Below the pieces are notes generated by a model that did no database searches, had not been told where the DNA came from, and was given only the letters and a program-made list of their open reading frames with translations. The position numbers and the translations under genes were made by a program. DNA of 20,376 nt, from assembly GCA_002699335.1 (NCBI GenBank), contig PACG01000210.1, forward strand, positions 1 through 20,376. The letters are read 5' to 3'. The stretch is from Candidatus Poribacteria bacterium (GTDB taxonomy: Bacteria > Poribacteria > WGA-4E > UBA9662). Below are positions 14,957 through 20,376 of this stretch, one piece after another (position 1 is the stretch's first letter; each line of letters opens with the position of its first letter).

Positions 14957-16108
14957 TTACCTTCGAACCTCAAAATGGCCTTCAGAATTGTTCTCCTCTG
15001 TCACCTCGTCTTCTGATTGAGGAACACCATCTGATTCAGCACTCGAATCCGAGGTTAACTCTACTGGAGACGTTTGCTCCGGCTCTATAAAAGCTTCCAC
15101 GCGAACTGCATGTCGTCGGCCGAGGGCGCCGGGGCGAGCCCAAAAGACCCTATTTTTCCCAATTACAATTTCGCTGGCTTCGCCCAGGTTAGTTCGAAAG
15201 GTCAACACATCTTCAACTTCCATTTCCAGCATATCTTGCATTCGGAGGCGGTCCCGAACCAGAATTCCGTAAATCGGCACTTTTACCTTTTCTAAACTGT
15301 CTCGTAGATCTTGGTTGATCGTTAGTGCTGTCGAAGCGAACATCTGGCTACTTCTCAACTTGGAAGTGATCGGCTGTAGCAAAATGTAAGGATAGCAGAT
15401 CGACAGCCTCGCCCCTTCCAGAATCGGTCCAAATTCATCCCGAATCGATACTTCGAAGTCAGCTACGACGACTACGTCATCAGCCATCTGAGTTAACTGC
15501 AAATAATAAGGAATCGATTCAGCTGAAGTAAAGGCGGGCTCAAAATCGATGACTCGAGCCCATGCACTTTTCAACGACTCGAGTAAGGTTTTCAAAACCC
15601 GTTGTAACACCCGCTCTTCAATTTCTGTCGGAGCCCGAATTTCGTCTTCCTCTACCGCATCACCGCTACCACCGAGCATTCGATCAATAATCGGTAAAGC
15701 TAGTGCTAAATCCATATTAACGGCTGCTGAGCCTTCCAATGGCGGGATTACAAATCGGTTCAAACTCGTCGGGTTTGTCAGTTCGGCAATAAAAGCACCG
15801 TATGTCGTCTGCTTCGGTTCCTCGGTGAGACGAATATCGACCTGCCGTTTCAAAGTAATTCCTAGGGCAGGAGAATAAGATTTCGCGAATTGATCGTGCA
15901 GATCATTCAGCGTTCTCATCTGGTCCGTACTAAGTCGACGTTTCTCCCCCCAATCGTGGGGTTTGATCAAGACCTTATCTCCATTCGCCTCTGGGTCAGA
16001 AGATGATTCATCTTCACTTTCAGCAGGCAAACCTGCTCCCCCTTCGGCCTCCCCATCTTCACCAAATAACGCTGTCAATTCATCATCACTGATGTTTTCT
16101 TCGGCCAT
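14957..16108 (-). CDS. fliM: Flagellar motor switch protein FliM
   Basis: 383 residues. FliM links FliG to FliN in the C-ring and binds phosphorylated CheY. The N-terminal ENISDDELTALFGED (4-18) corresponds to the CheY-binding LSQxEIDALL peptide, then an acidic, Gly/Ser-rich linker to about 47. The middle domain shows the GGSG loop at 146-149 (DRMLGGSGDAVEEDE), and the C-terminal SpoA domain spans about 270-345 (VPIYGILVRDRLRMQDMLEM, EIVIGKNRVFWARPGALGRRHAVRV). An acidic tail of about 35 residues follows, longer than the usual FliM of ~330 residues. The start is supported by AAGGTGAAG upstream. It comes 45 bases after fliL. Confidence 0.95.
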   Translation of the reverse strand: MAEENISDDELTALFGEDGEAEGGAGLPAESEDESSSDPEANGDKVLIKPHDWGEKRRLSTDQMRTLNDLHDQFAKSYSPALGITLKRQVDIRLTEEPKQTTYGAFIAELTNPTSLNRFVIPPLEGSAAVNMDLALALPIIDRMLGGSGDAVEEDEIRAPTEIEERVLQRVLKTLLESLKSAWARVIDFEPAFTSAESIPYYLQLTQMADDVVVVADFEVSIRDEFGPILEGARLSICYPYILLQPITSKLRSSQMFASTALTINQDLRDSLEKVKVPIYGILVRDRLRMQDMLEMEVEDVLTFRTNLGEASEIVIGKNRVFWARPGALGRRHAVRVEAFIEPEQTSPVELTSDSSAESDGVPQSEDEVTEENNSEGHFEVRR

Positions 16109-16153
16109 CTACTTCACCTTTTAACATCTGGAATAATTGAGGCAAAACCTTGA

Positions 16154-16552
16154 TCATTGCCGGATAAAACTGCGGAAGACAACTTTTTGTGGTTCAAAAT
16201 CGATCTCTTCCTTAATCGCTTCTTGAATATACTCGCCCATTTTGTCGGGATCAGTAACGAGATCAGGTAAAATCTCCTGCGTCTCTTTTTTTGCCAGGAA
16301 AGTCGTTACCGCGTGCTTTAGGAGTTGCGATTTAGCACCTAAGTTAGTTATATCCTGCGGGCTGTTCACCTGGAGAGTAATCTCCATACTTAAATATCCT
16401 TTTCCAGATTCGGTGTCAAAATTGGTTATGATCGGATCCGGAAAATCATACCCATGGAATACTGTCGGCTTTTCAGACTCATCGCCCCCACCACAGCCGA
16501 ACGACAGAAACGCTCCCAAGACCATGATGATAATAAGTGTGCTACGTAACAT
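16154..16552 (-). CDS. fliL: FliL, with lipoprotein-like N-terminus
   Basis: 132 residues. FliL forms rings around stator units and supports motor torque; normally it is anchored by one N-terminal membrane helix. The end (IKEEIDFEPQKVVFRSFIRQ) and the stretch GKGYLSMEITLQVNSPQDI fit the FliL periplasmic domain, and the place between motB and fliM is the usual one. The N-terminus MLRSTLIIIMVLGAFLSFGC followed by GGGDESEK looks like a lipoprotein signal with Cys20 as the modified residue, though Ser at -3 and Phe at -2 are not ideal lipobox residues. If processed, the membrane helix would be replaced by a lipid anchor. The ribosome site AAGGAA is very close to the ATG. Confidence 0.85.
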   Translation of the reverse strand: MLRSTLIIIMVLGAFLSFGCGGGDESEKPTVFHGYDFPDPIITNFDTESGKGYLSMEITLQVNSPQDITNLGAKSQLLKHAVTTFLAKKETQEILPDLVTDPDKMGEYIQEAIKEEIDFEPQKVVFRSFIRQ

Positions 16553-16580
16553 TTCCTTCTGTGCCTCCTGCGAAATTTGG

Positions 16581-17387
16581 CTAATTAAACTGGCTTATAA
16601 TTTCATCCAGCTTGATTTCTTTGGCTGGTCTGAATTTTGGACGGATAATAATATCGACGCGTCGAGGGTTATCACTTTCTCTTACTGGACCTTTCACGCT
16701 CGAATACGCGTTTAACTCAAAGCGAGCTTGGTCTATGCCTTTCCGTGTTACGAAGTATTCGATCACTTGACGTGCTCTTCTTGCGGCGATATCCCAGTTA
16801 GCTAACTTGCCTGCTGCGCCTCTAACAGATTTTGGGTCAGCATGGCCGACAACAGCGATAGTACGACCTCTATTTTGCACGATTAAGGGAACAACTTTAT
16901 CCAGTTGACCTTTGCTTTCTGCATCAAGTGTGTCTGATCCCTCCTCAAAAGCGGCCATGTTCTTTAAAACGATGACCGGTTTGCCTTCACCTGCTTGATA
17001 GGTTTCAGGTTCAGACTTCTCCCCCTGTTGCGCCGCCACTTTGGTTTCACCTTTTTCACCAACAGCTCTGTCTGCCTTGGTTGGAACGGGTTGAGCCATA
17101 CTGTTAGATGCAATGGGACTTCCAGATCCCGCTGGATCCGGTTTCGGAATGTCACCGGGGCTGAATAACCGCTCGCCGCCTTTCAGCACACCCATCGTTC
17201 CTTTGAGGGAGATTACAAGCTCTTTGAATTTTTGTGCATCAAGGGTTGCCATAGCAAACAAAATAACGAAGAAACACATAAGAAGAGTAACCAGGTCCCC
17301 ATAGGTGCCCATCCACCCTTCAACCATAGCCGATTTTTCAAGCTCTGAGGCTGCAAGCGCAGCTTGAGCATCTTCGAGTTCACCCAT
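16581..17387 (-). CDS. motB: Flagellar stator protein MotB
   Basis: 268 residues. MotB pairs with MotA as the ion-driven stator and binds peptidoglycan. The single membrane helix (about 29-50) has the essential proton-accepting Asp as D31 in YGDLVTLLMCFFVILFAMAT. A Pro/Gly/Ser-rich linker (about 75-140) is long. The OmpA-like peptidoglycan domain follows (GSDTLDAESKGQLDKVVPLI, VVGHADPKSVRGAAGKLANWDIAARRARQVIEYFV, DNPRRVDIII). Gln/Glu/Ala-rich residues 1-24 lie in the cytoplasm. A strong AAGGAG site precedes the ATG, 19 bases after motA. The Asp31 region resembles proton-type rather than PomB-type stators, but ion choice cannot be settled here. Confidence 0.95.
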   Translation of the reverse strand: MGELEDAQAALAASELEKSAMVEGWMGTYGDLVTLLMCFFVILFAMATLDAQKFKELVISLKGTMGVLKGGERLFSPGDIPKPDPAGSGSPIASNSMAQPVPTKADRAVGEKGETKVAAQQGEKSEPETYQAGEGKPVIVLKNMAAFEEGSDTLDAESKGQLDKVVPLIVQNRGRTIAVVGHADPKSVRGAAGKLANWDIAARRARQVIEYFVTRKGIDQARFELNAYSSVKGPVRESDNPRRVDIIIRPKFRPAKEIKLDEIISQFN

Positions 17388-17406
17388 ATTGATTCTCCTT
17401 TATTTT

Positions 17407-18195
17407 CTAGCCGGCTTCAGCTTCACGTACTTGTGGCGTCACCTCTTCTAAAAGACCCAAAGGCACGCGCGAGAGCATCGTGTCAACCATTCCGTCTGGA
17501 TCTGGCGCATTCAGCAGTTCAATCATTCCGGCCACAACCATGTCTTTATAAACCAATTCTTCATCGGTATTGCAACCGATTTTGTTGGCGACTGGTGCTG
17601 CAATTAAGTTGGCGACAAGCGTGCCGTAAAGCGTTGTAATCATAGCCACCGCCATCGAGGGGCCAAGTGTGCTCGGATCGCTGAGGTTTGCAAGCATAGC
17701 AACCAAACCTATCAGTGTTCCAATCATGCCGTAAGCTGGTGCGAAAGATCCTATATTCACCCAAACCACCTGATTACCGCCGGAGTCAGCTTTAATTGCA
17801 TCCAGCCGAGGCATCATTTGCGCGGATAAGGTTTCTGAATCGGCAACACCACCTAAAATCAACTCCGTTCCAAACTGCATCAAATCGTCCGTAATGTCAA
17901 CGGCTTGCAAACCCATTGGACCTTCTCGACGTAACACGCTGGCCATCTCTTTAAACTGTTGAATCGTTTCCGCGTAAGGAAATGAAGACGCGCCCCAAAT
18001 GCCGCCGGCTGCCGCCATAGCATTTGAAAACTGCCGCATCGTGCCACTGGCTAAGGTCACCCCAATTGGACCAATACCAACAACCAGTATTGAAATTGGA
18101 TCGATAAACATTCCAAAGTTACCACCGGCCATCAGGAATAATCCCGCCGCTACAGCAAATATAGAAATCCCAAATCCTATCGGCGTATTCGGCAT
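17407..18195 (-). CDS. motA: Flagellar stator protein MotA
   Basis: 262 residues. MotA forms the pentameric ring that turns the rotor. Four membrane helices are visible (about 6-23, 33-50, 145-170, 182-203), with the conserved prolines in FAPAYGMIGTLIGL (P153, equivalent to E. coli P173) and LIAAPVANKI (P201, equivalent to P222). The cytoplasmic loop has LRREGPMGLQ at 88-97: Arg89 matches E. coli Arg90, but the position of Glu98 is Gln97 (codon CAA). That Glu normally forms a charge contact with FliG. The gene is 15 bases after flbD and 19 before motB, so both are expected in one message. Length is within the MotA/PomA range. Confidence 0.95.
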   Translation of the reverse strand: MPNTPIGFGISIFAVAAGLFLMAGGNFGMFIDPISILVVGIGPIGVTLASGTMRQFSNAMAAAGGIWGASSFPYAETIQQFKEMASVLRREGPMGLQAVDITDDLMQFGTELILGGVADSETLSAQMMPRLDAIKADSGGNQVVWVNIGSFAPAYGMIGTLIGLVAMLANLSDPSTLGPSMAVAMITTLYGTLVANLIAAPVANKIGCNTDEELVYKDMVVAGMIELLNAPDPDGMVDTMLSRVPLGLLEEVTPQVREAEAG

Positions 18196-18210
18196 TTTTG
18201 TAATTCTCTC

Positions 18211-18471
18211 CTATCGATTTTTGATTGATGGATCCAAATTGCCAATATCCGGATCCAATTCATAAATGTTAATTAATCGTTTGTAGTTGACGACGTTTTG
18301 AATGATTTCCTCAACATTCTCCCTAACCAGCAGTTTATTTTCGGTTACCAGTGTAATAGTTGTCGTATGTTCGGCGGTTCCATCCAACCACTTAATCAAC
18401 TCAGCGTTCAGAATAATCTGGCTCCCATCTGTCTTGGTCAAGGTGATCATTTCAAGATCTCGATTAAACAC
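18211..18471 (-). CDS. flbD: FlbD family flagellar protein
   Basis: 86 residues if the GTG at 18469-18471 is used, 79 if the ATG at 18448-18450 is used. The family normally starts at MIxLTRxxG, which here is the ATG (MITLTKTDGSQIILNAELI); but the GTG has GGGGA at a good distance and the ATG has no clear ribosome site, so the longer form is given. The core (ITLTKTDG, LNAELIKWLDGTAEHTTTITLVTENKLLVRENVEEIIQNVV) is typical of these small proteins encoded next to motA in many clusters. This is the small FlbD family, not the Caulobacter regulator of the same name; its function is poorly known. The GTG lies two bases after the motE-like stop. Confidence 0.85.
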   Translation of the reverse strand: MFNRDLEMITLTKTDGSQIILNAELIKWLDGTAEHTTTITLVTENKLLVRENVEEIIQNVVNYKRLINIYELDPDIGNLDPSIKNR

Positions 18472-18473
18472 GG

Positions 18474-19199
18474 TTAGTTCCCCGCGGGCAACATCAACGT
18501 CTGGGTGAGTTCAGTTGCCATTTTAATGTCGTCCTTAGCGATAACGGAAAGGATTCGCATCCGTGTACTACCATCCGTTTTTCTTAACAGGCTCAGCACA
18601 TCGGCGCGACCTTCATCTCCTCGCTTTAACATCTCGTTTAAGATGTTTGCCACCTCTTTCGCACGCATGGTACTAAAACCACGTGCCATTTTTTTATGCT
18701 CGCGATCTTTAGCTTCTTGTGTAAAAGAGATCACTGGTAGTGGAACGGGCCTATTTTCTTCTTGTTGAAGCTCTAGGTCCTTGACTTTTATCTCTCGCGC
18801 TTCCAACACCCGTCTTTGGTCTGATAACGCTTTCTCCTGGTCAACTAACTGGCTTGCTCTGTCGCTTAACTTAGCGTCTTTTGCCGCCTGCACCTCTGCA
18901 CTTTTCTTCAGGGCTTTGGTTTGTTCATCAAATAAGCGAAGCCGGGTCTCTAGCTGCTCTCGCTCTTCCTTTAGTGTTTCTCGTTCCAATTTGATAGTTT
19001 CTTGCAGGAATTTATCGTATTGGTTTAGCGATCTCTGCTGTGCTTGCGCAACCGTTCCCAGATCTACAGCTTGGCTTCCGTCTTGCTCTGAACCAAAGAG
19101 CCCAGACTTAACACCAAAAATATCAAAGATGAAAGTTGCTGCCACCAAAAGTATAACAAGAAGTATTGGTCCACCGATAAAAAGCAATTTTTTGGGCAT
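18474..19199 (-). CDS. MotE/YlxF-like flagellar membrane coiled-coil protein
   Basis: 241 residues. One N-terminal membrane helix (about 5-27), then a long charged coiled coil (about 52-150, e.g. ETLKEEREQLETRLRLFDEQ), a short Pro-rich spacer, and a C-terminal helical domain (about 165-237: KMARGFSTMRAKEVANILNE, GRADVLSLLRKTDGSTRMRILSVI) that resembles the MgtE N-terminal/MotE fold, related in shape to FliG. The architecture and the place beside fliJ and motAB match MotE/YlxF proteins; MotE is a periplasmic chaperone for MotC in Sinorhizobium, whereas the role of YlxF is unknown. No MotC is visible here. It lies 26 bases after fliJ. The membrane topology puts the coiled coil outside the cytoplasm if the first helix acts as a signal anchor. 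Confidence 0.8.
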   Translation of the reverse strand: MPKKLLFIGGPILLVILLVAATFIFDIFGVKSGLFGSEQDGSQAVDLGTVAQAQQRSLNQYDKFLQETIKLERETLKEEREQLETRLRLFDEQTKALKKSAEVQAAKDAKLSDRASQLVDQEKALSDQRRVLEAREIKVKDLELQQEENRPVPLPVISFTQEAKDREHKKMARGFSTMRAKEVANILNEMLKRGDEGRADVLSLLRKTDGSTRMRILSVIAKDDIKMATELTQTLMLPAGN

Positions 19200-19225
19200 T
19201 ATACGCTTCCTATTTGCACAAATTG

Positions 19226-19681
19226 TTAGCGTTGACGTTTCTGTCTATAATTGTAAGTAATCGTAGAAATATCGTCAATGTTAATCTGCTCTCTTTTCTG
19301 AAAAAGGCGATGATACTGTTCCTTTTCTTTTTTTTCTAATTCTTCAATCATCAGTTTATCCTGTGAAGCTTCCAGTAATTTTTCCCGCTTCTGCTCTTCC
19401 TCCTGCTTCAATTCTGTGATTGTTTGCAACTGCTGGATCATCTGCAATTCAAGATTGCAAAAATAGTCGAAGTATTGACTACTCTCGACCGGGCTGATAT
19501 TCAACATTTGTTGCTCCCGATAAGAAACAATCGAGTTTTTCTGCAACCGCAACATCTCTTCAAAAACCTGCTCAGCCTCAGTAACATCCTGCCCGGCAAC
19601 AACAAATTCTCCTTGCCTCTGCTTTTCAATGTTGTCTCGAACCTCCAGTACTTGCTGCAACGGAAAACGAAACTGCTTCAT
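19226..19681 (-). CDS. fliJ: Flagellar export chaperone/stalk protein FliJ
   Basis: 151 residues, the usual length. FliJ is the coiled-coil stalk in the FliI hexamer that couples the ATPase to the gate. It is almost all helix and charged, starting KQFRFPLQQVLEVRDNIEKQ, the family start (F-x-LQxVLxxR), with a second antiparallel helix in residues 80-135 (EEEQKREKLLEASQDKLMIE). FliJ sequences vary widely, so position right after fliI (11 bases) is part of the evidence. It ends with a basic YNYRQKRQR tail. Confidence 0.93.
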   Translation of the reverse strand: MKQFRFPLQQVLEVRDNIEKQRQGEFVVAGQDVTEAEQVFEEMLRLQKNSIVSYREQQMLNISPVESSQYFDYFCNLELQMIQQLQTITELKQEEEQKREKLLEASQDKLMIEELEKKEKEQYHRLFQKREQINIDDISTITYNYRQKRQR

Positions 19682-19692
19682 TTATTTAAGCG

Positions 19693-20376
19693 CTAACCAA
19701 ATAAACCACACAAGGTTGAAATACTCTGATCGTACGACCTCTCGTCTTCAATTTCCTGTCGGAGAAAATTGTTGATCGATTCTCGATAGTTGACGGCCAT
19801 ATCAATCTGTGGGTCTGACCCTTTGCGATACAGACCAATATTGACCAACGTCTGGTTGGTACGATAAGTTGCTAATAATTGCCGCAACCGATCAGCAGCC
19901 TCTAAGTGAACAGATGGAACAATATCAACCATTAATCGGCTGACGCTTTCCAGAATGTCAATCGAAGGATAGTGCCCTTGTGAGGCTAACTCACGTGACA
20001 AAATAATATGACCGTCTAAAATTGATCGTGTTGCATCAGCAACCGGTTCCATCATGTCATCGCCTTCAACTAGCACGCTATAAACCCCGGTGATGCTTCC
20101 CTTTCCACTTGACGTCCCGGAACGCTCCATAAGTTTCGGTAACATTGAAAAGACAGAAGGCGTATACCCGCGGGTAGTCGGTGGCTCTCCGATTGTCATT
20201 CCCACCTCTCGTTGCGCCATCGCCAGACGGGTTACCGAATCCATCATGAACAAAACATCTTTTCCCTGGTCCCGAAAGTACTCTGCAGTGGCTGCTGCGG
20301 CAAAGGCCCCACGAATACGCATCAATGCAGGCTGGTCAGAAGTTGCAGCTACAACAACTGTCTGCTTCAACCCCTC
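19693..20376 (-). CDS. fliI: Flagellar export ATPase FliI, C-terminal half, 5' end cut by window edge
   Basis: The frame enters from the right edge with EGLKQTVVVAATSDQPALMR and runs 227 residues to a TAG; full FliI is about 430-450 residues, so the N-terminal half and the P-loop lie outside. FliI is the F1-like ATPase of type III export. Visible features are the Walker B segment VLFMMDSVTRLAMAQREVGM, then TIGEPPTTRGYTPSVFSMLPKLMER, GSITGVYSVLVEGDDMMEPVAD, the arginine-containing DGHIILSRELASQGHYPSIDILESVSR, and the helical end (NFLRQEIEDERSYDQSIS...). It is read first in the visible operon. No internal start is used. Confidence 0.97.
   Translation of the reverse strand, partial: EGLKQTVVVAATSDQPALMRIRGAFAAAATAEYFRDQGKDVLFMMDSVTRLAMAQREVGMTIGEPPTTRGYTPSVFSMLPKLMERSGTSSGKGSITGVYSVLVEGDDMMEPVADATRSILDGHIILSRELASQGHYPSIDILESVSRLMVDIVPSVHLEAADRLRQLLATYRTNQTLVNIGLYRKGSDPQIDMAVNYRESINNFLRQEIEDERSYDQSISTLCGLFG

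Noticed and set aside
16242..16715. Plus-strand open frame of 157 codons across fliL and the end of motB
   Set aside because: Antisense to two well-supported genes, with no recognisable domain.
18781..19260. Plus-strand open frame of 159 codons
   Set aside because: It lies antisense to the motE-like gene. Its Ser/Arg/Cys-rich translation is the usual shadow of a coiled-coil gene, and no ribosome site or family is seen.

Overview
The window is one uninterrupted block of flagellar genes. All are on the minus strand, so the operon reads from right to left, and both ends are cut by the window edge. No insertion sequences, tRNAs, rRNAs, CRISPR arrays or plus-strand genes are visible. By eye the base composition is moderate and even. 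The gene order fliI-fliJ-motE-like-flbD-motA-motB-fliL-fliM-fliN(x2)-fliO-fliP-fliQ-fliR-flhB-flhA-flhF-flhG-(PilZ)-fliA resembles the long flagellar clusters of Firmicutes, spirochaetes and other non-proteobacterial or deep-branching lineages rather than the enteric arrangement. The lipoprotein-like FliL would suit a diderm bacterium. I cannot name a phylum from the sequence.

Layout in direction of transcription. (1) 20376-18211: C-terminal half of the export ATPase FliI, its partner FliJ, a MotE/YlxF-like membrane coiled-coil protein, and FlbD. (2) 18195-16154: stator genes motA and motB, then fliL. (3) 16108-14168: switch/C-ring genes fliM and two different fliN-type genes in tandem. (4) 14086-8475: the complete export gate fliO, fliP, fliQ, fliR, flhB, flhA. 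(5) 8466-6369: flhF and flhG, which set flagellar position and number. (6) 6332-2066: a regulatory tail with a PilZ protein, a 71-residue membrane protein, the flagellar sigma factor FliA, an unknown 108-residue protein, a long coiled-coil protein with a DUF2802/DUF6115-like C-terminus, and a second PilZ protein translationally coupled to it. (7) 1983-1: the first 661 codons of an unusually long fliD (filament cap), preceded by a plausible sigma-28 promoter.

Genes are spaced by 0-82 bases, and several overlap or nearly overlap (fliO/fliP ATGA, coiled-coil/PilZ ATGA). Most of the window is therefore probably one transcription unit. Its last part carries the sigma factor that could switch on the late gene fliD.

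Most unusual points: FlhG keeps its FlhF-activating DQAxxLR motif but has lost the P-loop lysines and the DxD aspartates of its ATPase site. MotA has Gln at the position of E. coli Glu98, which faces the rotor. FliL looks like a lipoprotein. FliN is duplicated. FliD is expanded by repeated modules, two of which share a virion-like NTLTVTR motif. Two YcgR-like PilZ proteins flank fliA. Together these suggest an unusual c-di-GMP-controlled motor, but that is inference.
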